Assembly (NCBI GenBank): GCA_002825515.1
Contig: PJET01000110.1
Coordinates: 1-40,158, forward strand
Source: Candidatus Thorarchaeota archaeon MP11T_1
GTDB taxonomy: Archaea; Asgardarchaeota; Thorarchaeia; Thorarchaeales; Thorarchaeaceae
DNA: 40,158 nucleotides
Reading direction: 5' to 3'
The notes beneath the pieces are model-generated. The model was not told where the DNA came from. It made no database searches and worked only from the letters and a program-made list of their open reading frames with translations. Both the position numbers and the translations under genes were made by a program. Of the stretch, positions 32,428 through 40,158 are shown piece by piece (position 1 is the stretch's first letter; each line of letters opens with the position of its first letter).

Positions 32428-33960
32428 ATGGCTGATAACTACGAGCGTAGAGAAAATAAAGACACAGTCGTTATGGAAAAGACAAGGAAACCACTACATG
32501 TGAGAATTGTGTCAATTGGAGCTTTCATGCTACTTAGCTTCTCTGTTCTTTTCATATTGGATTCTATCACTATTCTCTTGAGTCCATATATAGCTTTGAA
32601 CTTTGTAGGCATGACATTAGAATGGACTCTAATTTTAACAAATACTCTTCGAATTGAGGCATGGGTAATATTCATTCTCACATTGATTCTTGCTCTAAGA
32701 GGTATGAAGCTTTACGCACATAGAGAAGGCAAATTGATTCAGAAATTCATATTGATTAATGTCTGTCTCATTGTCTTTTTCACTCTCGGCGTAGGTTGGG
32801 GTTTGATACTCACCTTTGGATTGTTTTTCTGGACACCAAAACCATTTATGAACTGGAAACCGAAGTACCTGAAATTATATCGAGGTCTGTTCTTAGGAAT
32901 TGTTTTTGGATTGATAGTCGGAGAAATCGCGCTTACAGCTGAGAATGTTGGTTTTACTCTATTACCAAAAATTCTGACCCCAACGTTAACCTATCATTTG
33001 CAAGGTGGTCTGACTTTCTTTGCCATTCTATCTTTATTGATCATCTTCCCAATATTCATTGTAGGTCCACAACTTATCGAGTCTCTTTGGAACATGAGAC
33101 CAAAGATTGAAACATTTTGGAAAGAGTTTCTATATCATCCAATGGGAATGGTTGGTCTAGTTATCATTGCTGTAATTGTATTGATTGCATTGTTTGCGCC
33201 ATTCATTGCTCCATACCATTGGGGTGAAGGGTCTCTAGCACTTGAAGATCTTCTGCAACCACCAAGTGCAGAACATATACTCGGTACGAATCATAGAGGT
33301 GAAGACATCTATAGTAGACTACTCTATGGATCACAGATATCACTAATAGTCGGATTTGTGGCTAGTGTGACATCTGTCGTAATAGGCACAGCAGTTGGAC
33401 TAATCTCAGGCTACTTTGGAGGTTTTATTGACACCATTCTAATGCGAATTGTAGACATATTTCTCTGTCTACCAACTCTACCATTAATGTTGATTTTTCT
33501 AGTTATTTTTGGGCAAGGGTTACAGAATGTCATTATAGTGATAGCAATTCTCGGATGGACAGGAACAGCAAGAATGGTCAGAAGTGAAGCACTTTCATTG
33601 AGAGAACGCCCACTAACTGAAGCAGCTCATGCACTTGGAGGGAGTGATGGATATATTCTCATTCGGCACATTTTACCAAACACTCTTCCTCTTATTCTAG
33701 CGAATATGATTCTAGGAGTTGTCAATGCCATCCTCAGCGAAGCTGGAATTGCGTTTCTAGGATTTGTTGACATCCATGGACAGCCAAGTTGGGGCATCTT
33801 ACTTCATTGGGCTTGGAAGAATGCAGCACTACTTGGAAATCGTTGGTGGTGGTTTATACCTCCGGGATTGCTAATAATGCTCACAACTCTTGGATTTGTC
33901 TTTGTAAGTCACACAGCAGACAAAGTTGTTAATCCACGATTACGCGGGAGGCGACAGTAA
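32428..33960 (+). CDS. dppC: peptide ABC importer B, permease DppC with long N-terminal membrane extension
   Basis: Second membrane subunit, 510 residues, the longest DppC in the window. The C-terminal ~280 residues are standard: helix GMVGLVIIAVIVLIALFAPFIAP, LGTNHRGEDIYSRLLYGSQ, EAA loop HALGGSDGYILIRHILPNTLPLILANM and AGIAFLGFVDIHGQPSWG. Residues 1-225 are extra and contain five or six hydrophobic segments (about 25-52, 60-92, 105-135, 150-172, 195-217). GGAGGTGATTAG precedes the ATG, so the extension is translated. I see no similarity between this extension and that of the operon A copy, beyond both being membrane domains. Confidence 0.9.
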   Translation: MADNYERRENKDTVVMEKTRKPLHVRIVSIGAFMLLSFSVLFILDSITILLSPYIALNFVGMTLEWTLILTNTLRIEAWVIFILTLILALRGMKLYAHREGKLIQKFILINVCLIVFFTLGVGWGLILTFGLFFWTPKPFMNWKPKYLKLYRGLFLGIVFGLIVGEIALTAENVGFTLLPKILTPTLTYHLQGGLTFFAILSLLIIFPIFIVGPQLIESLWNMRPKIETFWKEFLYHPMGMVGLVIIAVIVLIALFAPFIAPYHWGEGSLALEDLLQPPSAEHILGTNHRGEDIYSRLLYGSQISLIVGFVASVTSVVIGTAVGLISGYFGGFIDTILMRIVDIFLCLPTLPLMLIFLVIFGQGLQNVIIVIAILGWTGTARMVRSEALSLRERPLTEAAHALGGSDGYILIRHILPNTLPLILANMILGVVNAILSEAGIAFLGFVDIHGQPSWGILLHWAWKNAALLGNRWWWFIPPGLLIMLTTLGFVFVSHTADKVVNPRLRGRRQ

Positions 33961-34938
33961 TTGGCAGTTCTTGAAGTAAGGGATTTAGCGACTTACTACT
34001 ACTTGGGTGGAAAAGAACTCAAAGCGGTTGATGGTGTTTCGTTTGACATAGAGCGTAAGAGAACCCTAGGGCTTGCGGGTGAGAGTGGCTGCGGGAAGAC
34101 CACAACTGCATATAGTATCTTGCGAATCTTGGCAGAAAATGGCAAGATAGTTAGAGGCAACGTAAATCTTGGAGGAGTGGAACTTACTGAGCTCAATGAC
34201 GAGGAAATGCGCAAAATCAGATGGAAAAAAGCTTCGATAGTATTTCAATACGCCATGAATGCATTCAATCCTGTACTTAGAATAGGTAGGCAAATTGTAG
34301 AGGTCATCCGTGAGAAGGATGATATATCAGAAGAAGAAGCGCTCATGATTGTTTCCACTCTCTTTGACGAGGTAGGTCTCAAACCAGAACGACAGACAGA
34401 CTACCCCCATGAGTTCAGTGGCGGAATGCTTCAAAGAGCTATCATTGCACAAGCACTGGCGTGTGAACCTCAACTTATCATTGCTGACGAACCAGTAACA
34501 GCTCTCGATGTTATTGTTCAAAATAAGATTCTGGACCTGCTTAGGAAACTACAAGAAAAATACGAACTCGCTGTTCTTTTCATCACTCATGATCTTTCAG
34601 TTGTTGCTGAGAATTGTCATGATGTCGGAATCATGTATGCTGGAAATCTTGTGGAAGTTGGAGATGTAGAATCAGTTTTCAAACGAAGTCTACATCCATA
34701 TTCCTACAAACTGATAGGAGCTTTCCCCAGCGTCGTTGGTCCTAAGAAAAGACTTGAGTTCATCCCGGGAGTCCCGCCCAACCTCTTGAACCTCCCATCA
34801 GGATGTCGTTTCCATCCGAGGTGTCCATATGCTCAAGAAATTTGCAGTAGTGAGATTCCGGAATTCATTGAAGTAAATCCTAAACACTATGCAAAATGTC
34901 ATTTCGCTGGACAACTTGATTTCGGAGGTGCTCAATAG
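33961..34938 (+). CDS. dppD: peptide ABC importer B, ATPase DppD
   Basis: ATP-binding subunit, 325 residues. The TTG follows the dppC stop directly, with GGGAGG 9 nt upstream inside dppC. Motifs: Walker A GESGCGKTT, signature FSGGMLQRA, Walker B LIIADEPVTALD, switch His in FITHDLS. The Q-loop reads FQYAMNAFNP, unlike FQDPMTSLNP in the operon A copy; this is a recognised type of variation in this family. C-terminal cysteine pattern CRFHPRCPYAQEIC...AKCHF. Confidence 0.94.
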   Translation: MAVLEVRDLATYYYLGGKELKAVDGVSFDIERKRTLGLAGESGCGKTTTAYSILRILAENGKIVRGNVNLGGVELTELNDEEMRKIRWKKASIVFQYAMNAFNPVLRIGRQIVEVIREKDDISEEEALMIVSTLFDEVGLKPERQTDYPHEFSGGMLQRAIIAQALACEPQLIIADEPVTALDVIVQNKILDLLRKLQEKYELAVLFITHDLSVVAENCHDVGIMYAGNLVEVGDVESVFKRSLHPYSYKLIGAFPSVVGPKKRLEFIPGVPPNLLNLPSGCRFHPRCPYAQEICSSEIPEFIEVNPKHYAKCHFAGQLDFGGAQ

Positions 34939-35931
34939 ATGACGTCGTCAGACATTATACTCAGCGTCCAAAATATCCGTAAATGGTTTGATCTTAGGTC
35001 AGGTATCTTCTCATTTAGGAGAGAGAAGAGCTATGTGAAAGCAGTTGATGACGTTAGTTTTGAGGTTCCACGAGGTGGGTCGATAGCAATTGCAGGTGAA
35101 AGTGGATGTGGAAAAACAACCTTAGCTCGGACAATCCTCAGATTGGTGCAGCCAACTGCTGGAGCTGCATACTATGAGGGTGAGAACATTTTCGAAATGA
35201 ATCGTTTGGAACTAAGCGAACTCCGCTTAAAATTACAATTGATATTTCAGAACCCATTCGAAGTACTTGACCCAAGACATACTGTTGTGGATCTTGTTGG
35301 TGAAGGATTAGTAATTCATGATCTGGATGAAAGTGATGAAGTTCTATACAATAATGTGATTGAAGCGTTGGAAGATGTTAGGCTGATACCAGGTGAAGAC
35401 TTTGCAACTAGATATACCCATGAGCTTTCTGGAGGGCAACTCCAGAGAATAGCAATCGCACGATCATTGATTCTAAAACCTAACTTGATCATTGCAGATG
35501 AGCCAGTATCCATGTTGGATGCAAGTATCAGAACAGAAGTCATGAACCTAATGACCGATTTGCAACGCGAAAAGAATCTTACATATATCTTCATCACACA
35601 TGACCTTGCCCAAGCCAGGTATATTGGTGACTACTTGATTATCATGTACCTCGGTCGTATTGCAGAAATGGGGCCAATGGAGGATGTAATTCAAGAACCT
35701 CAACATCCTTACACAAAGGCATTGGTTTCGAACATTCCAATTCCTGACCCGACTATTGCGAGAGAGAGGATCATGTTACCAGGCGAAACACCCACTCCTA
35801 TCGATCTACCACCAGGTTGTCGATTCAAACCTCGATGCCAAGACGTCGGGGTCTATTGTATGCCCGAGGAGCCTCAACTACATGAAGTAGCTCCGGGACA
35901 TTTCGTGGCATGTTATTTCCCTGAATCTTGA
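34939..35931 (+). CDS. dppF: peptide ABC importer B, ATPase DppF
   Basis: Second ATP-binding subunit, 330 residues, ATG directly after the dppD stop. Motifs: Walker A GESGCGKTT, Q-loop LIFQNPFEVLDPR (where the usual reading is QDP..SLNPR), signature LSGGQLQRI, Walker B LIIADEPVSMLD, switch His in FITHDLA. C-terminal cysteine pattern CRFKPRCQDVGVYC...VACYF. Last gene of operon B; a strong hairpin follows. Confidence 0.94.
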   Translation: MTSSDIILSVQNIRKWFDLRSGIFSFRREKSYVKAVDDVSFEVPRGGSIAIAGESGCGKTTLARTILRLVQPTAGAAYYEGENIFEMNRLELSELRLKLQLIFQNPFEVLDPRHTVVDLVGEGLVIHDLDESDEVLYNNVIEALEDVRLIPGEDFATRYTHELSGGQLQRIAIARSLILKPNLIIADEPVSMLDASIRTEVMNLMTDLQREKNLTYIFITHDLAQARYIGDYLIIMYLGRIAEMGPMEDVIQEPQHPYTKALVSNIPIPDPTIARERIMLPGETPTPIDLPPGCRFKPRCQDVGVYCMPEEPQLHEVAPGHFVACYFPES

Positions 35932-35943
35932 TTAGAAAAACCA

Positions 35944-35978
35944 TCTTCTGGAGGTACCCAAAAAAAACCTCCAGAAGA
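35944..35978. terminator. strong hairpin between operon B and the opposing small gene
   Basis: TCTTCTGGAGGT (35944-35955) and ACCTCCAGAAGA (35967-35978) form a perfect 12-bp stem around an 11-nt loop. On the plus strand it is followed by a T-rich run, so it should end operon B transcripts; being symmetrical it may also serve the minus-strand gene ending at 35997. Confidence 0.7.
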
Positions 35979-35996
35979 ATTGTATTTTTATTTAGA

Positions 35997-36149
35997 CTAT
36001 AACTCAACAGGTCTGCAAAGGTAGTCTTTGCTGTTAGCAACTCGGCCACATACTTCGCAAATGAACTTGGCATTTTTGACTCGAGGCCGCATGTCTGTGA
36101 CACTATGATGTTTAGCAAACTCACACATGTGATCTTTATGATCTCCCAT
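35997..36149 (-). CDS. small zinc-ribbon-like protein, 50 residues
   Basis: A short gene supported by a perfect GGAGG 7 nt before its ATG. The 50-residue product is basic and has a CxxC knuckle at Cys31 and Cys34 (KFICEVCGRVANS), a third cysteine at 45 (YLCRPVEL) and a Cys-His-rich N terminus (Cys9 in HKDHMCEFAKHHSV). Cys9, Cys31, Cys34 and Cys45 could hold one zinc ion. Small single-zinc proteins like this are known in anaerobes but I cannot name the family or function. It faces operon B across a shared hairpin and is divergent from the MFS gene downstream. Confidence 0.75.
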   Translation of the reverse strand: MGDHKDHMCEFAKHHSVTDMRPRVKNAKFICEVCGRVANSKDYLCRPVEL

Positions 36150-36236
36150 TTCACTTCCTCCGATTGTGAATAAAATAAAGTACTCTAATTTTGTAATAAG
36201 GGTTCAGAAAGCGGAGAATGTAATGTTTATCTTAAT

Positions 36237-36245
36237 GATATATAG
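36237..36245 (+). promoter_or_regulatory. TATA-like element of the MFS gene at 36269
   Basis: GATATATAG lies about 25-32 nt before the TTG start. Because AGGAG sits between the two, the true start of transcription must be a little upstream of the usual spacing, or TTTATCTT (36226-36233) is the real box. Confidence 0.3.
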
Positions 36246-36268
36246 ACTGGTTTTAGGAGAGCTGCGCA

Positions 36269-37507
36269 TTGTCGAGTCCGCTAGCATCAAGTGATTGGAA
36301 AGCTCTCCGTTCAGTCTACGATTCAGCTTTCGCATGTAGTCTTGGTTTTTTTGTAGTACGATTTCTTATACCAATTATTGCATACGGATCAATGGGAGCC
36401 TCTGCAACCCAAGTCGCACTCATATTCTCGTTATTAACTCTTGGAGCAACCTTGTTTTCACCAGTCGCTGGAAAAGTTGCTAAAAGAGGACAGCGACGTG
36501 AATCAATCTTTTTTGGCGCAACAGTGCGTGCGCTAGCCTATAGTGGAATGGCGGTTTCAATCACTATCCTTAATGTTGAAATATTGATTATCAATAGCCT
36601 AATTTGGGGACTTGGAGCGGCATTCTATCGTGTTGGTAGTGATGCGGAGATTTCTGAGAGGGTAATGAGAGAGAATCGAGCCGAAGCTTTTGGCAGAAGA
36701 GAAGCTGCAAATGGGCGTGGTCAGGTAATTGGAGCATTCATAGGATTCACACTGTTCTTTGCATCAGAAAATGCTGTAATTGTGTTTCTCTTCTATGCAG
36801 CAGCTAACCTTTTGGGGGGTCTAATTGTTGTTAGACATCGACAACCTTTAGAGATACAACAAAAGTTGCCAAATGGTTCAAGTTCATTATCTGTACTCAG
36901 CTTTGGTATTGCTGCACTTGTTATTGCAGCTGCCTTGGACACATTTATCTCAGCCCTTCTCTCACCGTTCGTGGAACTCTATATTCTTGAAGTGTTCACA
37001 ACAGACATTCTCCTAGTAGCACTTGTGTATCTGCCTGGAGGCATTATTGCAGGTATATTTGGTGGACAAATGGGAAGGTTTGCTGATCATAAGAGCAAGA
37101 TAGGGATTGTATCAGCAGCAGTCATTGTAGGAGCATTAAGTACTCTTGGCCTTGTAGTTGTACCTCAGTATTTGGTATTTCCTACAAATCTTCTCATGGT
37201 TGCTGTATTGTTTAGTATTGGCACAATTACAGGTACGATGGCGTATACAGTCATGTCTTCTGTATTTGGTACTGCTTACGAAGGACGAGCTGGGGAGGGA
37301 TTCGGAATGTTCGAAACAGCAATGGGATTTTCTAGATTTAGCGCTCCACTCGTGGGAGGAATACTTTGGGACTTTCTTGATCCATCAGCCCCATTCATAT
37401 TGGTAGGACTCTCGGGATTCATCCTAGTACCAATATATGCATATGGAATGAAAAAGTACGAACAAGCAATACAAGGAAAGGAAAGCTATGAGGGTATAGT
37501 TCTATGA
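36269..37507 (+). CDS. MFS transporter, twelve membrane segments
   Basis: Major facilitator permease of 412 residues, TTG start with AGGAG 9 nt upstream. About twelve hydrophobic segments in two halves joined near residues 190-215 (RHRQPLEIQQKLPNG). A degenerate motif A follows helix 2 (GKVAKRGQRRES) and recurs after helix 8 (GQMGRFADHKSKIG), the internal repeat expected of MFS. Unlike the DHA2 protein at 9382 it is the 12-helix type. Substrate unknown. The GAPDH gene follows after 64 nt in the same direction with its own ribosome-binding site. Confidence 0.87.
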   Translation: MSSPLASSDWKALRSVYDSAFACSLGFFVVRFLIPIIAYGSMGASATQVALIFSLLTLGATLFSPVAGKVAKRGQRRESIFFGATVRALAYSGMAVSITILNVEILIINSLIWGLGAAFYRVGSDAEISERVMRENRAEAFGRREAANGRGQVIGAFIGFTLFFASENAVIVFLFYAAANLLGGLIVVRHRQPLEIQQKLPNGSSSLSVLSFGIAALVIAAALDTFISALLSPFVELYILEVFTTDILLVALVYLPGGIIAGIFGGQMGRFADHKSKIGIVSAAVIVGALSTLGLVVVPQYLVFPTNLLMVAVLFSIGTITGTMAYTVMSSVFGTAYEGRAGEGFGMFETAMGFSRFSAPLVGGILWDFLDPSAPFILVGLSGFILVPIYAYGMKKYEQAIQGKESYEGIVL

Positions 37508-37571
37508 ACAAAGATATATCAAAGCATGGGTACTTCATCCAACATAGACACAACAGAGAGGTAGCATTCTC

Positions 37572-38579
37572 ATGGTAATTCGTGTTGGAATAAATGGTTT
37601 TGGTCGCATAGGACGTGGCTTCCTTCGTGCGGCACTTGAGAAGAAAGGATTTGACATAGTAGCAGCAAATGATCTCACGACCGAGGCAACTCTTGCACAT
37701 TTGATGAAATACGATACTGTGATGGGACGTTTTGAAGGTACTGTAGAGGCAGGAAAAGGGAGCATTACAGTAAATGGTGATGAAATCAAAATATTGTCTG
37801 AGAGGGACCCTGCGAACCTTCCCTGGGAAGAGCTTGGAATCGATATTGTCATTGAATCAACGGGAATTTTCAGAAAATTGGAAGATGTCAGTAAGCACTT
37901 GACTGCTGGAGCTAAAAAGGTGATTTTGAGTGCTCCTGGAAAAGGAGGAGAAATGCTTACTGTAGTTCCTGGTGTTAATGATGACGATTATGATTCAAGC
38001 AAACATCACGTGATTTCAAATGCATCATGTACAACAAATTGTCTTGCGCCGATGGTTAAGGTGCTGGATGAGGCTTTTGGGATTGAAAAGGGGTTTATGA
38101 CAACAATTCACGCCGTGACAAATGATCAAGTCATGTTGGATGGACCTCATAAAGACCTGAGAAGAGCAAGAGCCGCTTGTTGGAATATTGTTCCTACAAG
38201 CACAGGCGCTGCAAGTGCAATAGGACTTGTCTATCCAAAAGCAGCTGGTAAACTGGATGGAATGGCTCTTAGAGTTCCTGTGATGGATGCTTCCCTCGTT
38301 GATATGAGCGTAATTCTTCAAAAGAGTGCTGATGTTGATGCAGTAAATAATGCATTCAAAAAAGCGGCTGAATCAGGAGACCTCGCGCCATATCTTGCAT
38401 ATATCGATGAACCACTTGTTTCTTCAGATTTCATCGGAGATCCTCATTCATGTTCTTTCGATTCTATGCTTACAATGGCTCATAGCGGAATGGTCAAAGT
38501 TTTCGGATGGTATGATAACGAGGCTGGATACAGCCATAGATTAGCTGATCTTGCTGCTGTGATTGGTAGAAAATTGTGA
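37572..38579 (+). CDS. gap: glyceraldehyde-3-phosphate dehydrogenase, bacterial/eukaryotic type
   Basis: Glycolytic enzyme converting glyceraldehyde 3-phosphate to 1,3-bisphosphoglycerate, 335 residues. NAD-binding GINGFGRIGR (7-16); Asp34 in AANDL at the end of the second strand favours NAD over NADP. The catalytic Cys153 is in SNASCTTNCLAP and His180 in MTTIHAVTNDQ; PTSTGAA and WYDNEAGYSHR complete the type I signature. Most archaea instead have a type II enzyme with little sequence similarity, so this gene points to transfer from bacteria or to a lineage that uses the type I form. GAGAGG precedes the ATG. A strong hairpin follows the stop. Confidence 0.96.
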   Translation: MVIRVGINGFGRIGRGFLRAALEKKGFDIVAANDLTTEATLAHLMKYDTVMGRFEGTVEAGKGSITVNGDEIKILSERDPANLPWEELGIDIVIESTGIFRKLEDVSKHLTAGAKKVILSAPGKGGEMLTVVPGVNDDDYDSSKHHVISNASCTTNCLAPMVKVLDEAFGIEKGFMTTIHAVTNDQVMLDGPHKDLRRARAACWNIVPTSTGAASAIGLVYPKAAGKLDGMALRVPVMDASLVDMSVILQKSADVDAVNNAFKKAAESGDLAPYLAYIDEPLVSSDFIGDPHSCSFDSMLTMAHSGMVKVFGWYDNEAGYSHRLADLAAVIGRKL

Positions 38580-38592
38580 AGATAACGAGGAG

Positions 38593-38619
38593 GAGTTCCT
38601 TTTTATCATAAAGGAACTC
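38593..38619 (+). terminator. hairpin after GAPDH
   Basis: GAGTTCCTTT (38593-38602) and AAAGGAACTC (38610-38619) form a perfect 10-bp stem with a 7-nt loop, 13 nt after the gap stop codon, followed by a pyrimidine-rich stretch. Confidence 0.65.
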
Positions 38620-38654
38620 TCTAATCCTCTCTTAAGGATGGAAATGTATCTACT

Positions 38655-39632
38655 ATGAAACCCATAAGTATGATTGATCCTTCAACCAATCAGCTATTTT
38701 TCAGGGGAATAAATGCAGCAAAACTCAGTGGTAATTCAAGCTTTGAGAGGGTTCTCTATTTACTAATTCATGGACAATTACCATCTAACCAAGAATTAGA
38801 TGCAATTTCAGACAGAATGGCTGAATTCCGAATTTTCTATAACAGTGAGGTTGATTCATTATTCAAACTAGCTTGGAATCTAGAAGAAATTAAAGAAGAT
38901 AACAAGCTAGATCTTCGTGATACTCTTTTAACATTCGTTTCTCTTGCGCCACTTGTTGTCGCAAATGAATACGGTATTGCACAAGGGAAAATGATAAAGA
39001 AACCGAAAAGACAACTTGGACATGCGGCTAATTTTCTTTGGATGACAAAAGGAGTAATGCTAACTGAAACAGAACTTGACGATTTCCAGACATCACTGAT
39101 ATTGCATATGGATGATCCTCAGAATCCCTCTCTATCAACATTGGAAACAGCTGTTAGAGATGACAAATCAATCTCAGATGTTCTCTTATCAGCTCTTAAT
39201 GTTCATTCAGGACCGTTGCATCATGGTGCAGGACATGAAGCAATGATGATGTTCCAAGAAATTAGAGAACAAGCTAATGTGAGGAAGTATCTCGAACAAA
39301 GATTAAAATCAGGAGAGAAACTCTATGGACTTGGACATCGCATCTATAGAGGAATTGATCCTCGTGCAGTTGTTCTTCGAGAAATGCTTGAAAGAAGAAC
39401 TTTGAAGACAAAGAATGAATGGCTTCTAAAAGTATCAGACTCAGTTGCCAAATATGGAAGATCGCTCCTTTCAGAGTATAAAGGAATAGATGCATATCCA
39501 AATGTAGATCTCTACAATGCTGCAGTTTACTTTACTTTTGGATTTCCTCCAGAACTGAATACCTCTCTATTTGCGATTTCTCGATCTGCTGGATGGATAG
39601 CGCATATTTTAGATCTATTCAAGTCTGACTAG
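38655..39632 (+). CDS. citrate synthase-like protein, short form
   Basis: Member of the citrate synthase superfamily, 325 residues, shorter than the usual 370-430, mainly at the N terminus. The three catalytic residues are present: His189 in SGPLHHGAG, His228 in GLGHRIYRGIDPR and Asp285 in YPNVDLYNAA. Arg237 (DPR) and Arg310 (SRSAGWIAH) are the expected carboxylate contacts, and His151 keeps the first His of the usual HADHE motif, which here reads HMDDP. The SSFERVLYLLIHGQLPSNQEL stretch matches the family's small domain. It probably condenses oxaloacetate or a related acid with acetyl-CoA or a longer acyl-CoA; the altered HADHE motif makes the exact substrate uncertain. The ATG has AAGGATGG about 13 nt upstream. 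Confidence 0.85.
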   Translation: MKPISMIDPSTNQLFFRGINAAKLSGNSSFERVLYLLIHGQLPSNQELDAISDRMAEFRIFYNSEVDSLFKLAWNLEEIKEDNKLDLRDTLLTFVSLAPLVVANEYGIAQGKMIKKPKRQLGHAANFLWMTKGVMLTETELDDFQTSLILHMDDPQNPSLSTLETAVRDDKSISDVLLSALNVHSGPLHHGAGHEAMMMFQEIREQANVRKYLEQRLKSGEKLYGLGHRIYRGIDPRAVVLREMLERRTLKTKNEWLLKVSDSVAKYGRSLLSEYKGIDAYPNVDLYNAAVYFTFGFPPELNTSLFAISRSAGWIAHILDLFKSD

Positions 39633-39669
39633 TTTCGGTTTGATAAGAAGATTTTTCAAAAAGATGGAT

Positions 39670-39684
39670 TGTGTGACTGACACA
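39670..39684. promoter_or_regulatory. small palindrome before the amidohydrolase gene
   Basis: TGTGT (39670-39674) and ACACA (39680-39684) form a 5-bp inverted repeat with 5 nt between, 11 nt before the ATG at 39696. It may be an operator or chance. Confidence 0.2.
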
Positions 39685-39695
39685 GTGGATGCAAA

Positions 39696-40158
39696 ATGAA
39701 GGCAATAATTAATGCTACAATTCTTTGTCCTGTAAGTGGTCTCATTAAGAATGGAACAGTTCTGTTTAATGGAAAAATCAGAGATGTTGGAAAGGATATT
39801 GTGATTCCGAAGAAAGCCAAAATCATTGATGTTGAAGGGAAATATGTTGTTCCTGGATTCATTGATGCACATACACATCAAGGACTCTTTGATGGATCGA
39901 TAGGATGGGCAGGAATGGACGGAAATGAAATGACGAATCCCATCACTCCTGAAATGAGAGGTATTGATTCTTTCAATCCTGATGAGCCATCTTTGAAAGA
40001 AGTGCTAGCAGGAGGAGTAACCTGTTTGAATACTGGACCAGGGTCAGGAAATGTGATTTCCGGTGAATCTTTTGTTATCAAACCCACTGGTGCATCTATT
40101 GTTGATGAAATGATTCTTCTTTCACCTTCCGGACTCAAGGTTGCTTTTGGTGAGAATC
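39696..40158 (+). CDS. amidohydrolase family protein, N-terminal part (runs off the right edge)
   Basis: The first 154 residues of a metal-dependent amidohydrolase (imidazolonepropionase-like group). The N-terminal beta domain reads MKAIINATILCPVSGLIKNG, followed by a strand ending KYVVPGFIDAHTHQGLFD with the two metal-binding histidines His59 and His61 (HxH). Next come EVLAGGVTCLNTGPGSGNVISG and SIVDEMILLSPSGLKVAFGEN, which resemble the domain of COG1228-type enzymes. The remaining metal ligands lie outside the window. The gene starts 63 nt after the citrate synthase-like gene, in the same direction, and is probably co-transcribed. The exact reaction cannot be told from this part. Confidence 0.85.
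   Translation, partial: MKAIINATILCPVSGLIKNGTVLFNGKIRDVGKDIVIPKKAKIIDVEGKYVVPGFIDAHTHQGLFDGSIGWAGMDGNEMTNPITPEMRGIDSFNPDEPSLKEVLAGGVTCLNTGPGSGNVISGESFVIKPTGASIVDEMILLSPSGLKVAFGEN

Noticed and set aside
35825..36154. 109-residue minus-strand frame overlapping the dppF end and the zinc-ribbon gene
   Set aside because: It crosses the terminator hairpin and dppF, and the alternative frame from the ATG at 36149 has the better-placed ribosome-binding site and conserved-looking cysteines.
1..40158. CRISPR array, insertion sequence, tRNA or rRNA
   Set aside because: No regularly spaced repeats, transposase motifs, terminal inverted repeats, cloverleaf-like segments or rRNA-like sequence were seen in the gaps.

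Overview
The window looks like a stretch of an archaeal chromosome, most likely from the Asgard group (a Thorarchaeota-like genome is my best guess). The reasons are a Ras/Rab-like small GTPase with all five G motifs, archaeal TATA boxes upstream of several genes, strong Shine-Dalgarno sequences combined with many TTG/GTG starts, and large peptide-import operons in an AT-rich genome. The assignment is an inference from gene content; no rRNA or tRNA gene is present to confirm it.

Layout. 1-2200: the start of a membrane protein leaving the window (-), an HtrA-type serine protease (+) and an EamA permease (-). 2484-5229: an ABC-2 exporter (one ATPase whose frame is broken, two permeases). 5235-8271 (-): a polar amino acid ABC importer (binding protein, permease, ATPase, permease). 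8470-14717: a nucleotidyltransferase-like protein, a DHA2 drug-efflux type MFS protein, an M48 metalloprotease, the small GTPase, a thioredoxin-like protein and a membrane protein with an acidic tail. 14838-15724: rubredoxin and an unrecognised protein. 15932-22029: peptide ABC importer operon A. 22026-28459: a small coiled-coil protein, an orphan sensor histidine kinase, two tandem DUF4140/DUF4139 proteins and an M20 peptidase. 28578-29345: an unrecognised protein. 29517-35931: peptide ABC importer operon B. 35997-40158: a 50-residue zinc-ribbon-like protein, an MFS transporter, a bacterial-type GAPDH, a short citrate synthase-like protein and the start of an amidohydrolase.

How it fits together. 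Two complete peptide importers, an amino acid importer, an M20 dipeptidase, an M48 protease and HtrA point to a life based on peptide and amino acid uptake; rubredoxin fits an anaerobe, and GAPDH plus citrate synthase provide central carbon steps. Both peptide operons share one architecture: the binding-protein gene is followed by a hairpin and pyrimidine-rich run, then a new TATA-like site, then two permeases and two ATPases. In both, the second permease carries a long extra membrane domain at its N terminus.

The most unusual items are those DppC extensions, the broken exporter ATPase, nested inverted repeats before the exporter, a three-half-site palindrome at the HtrA promoter, the tandem DUF4139 pair and two small genes (rubredoxin and the zinc-ribbon protein) that a 60-residue cutoff would miss. 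No CRISPR array, insertion sequence, tRNA or rRNA was seen. I did not find a clearly new multi-gene system.
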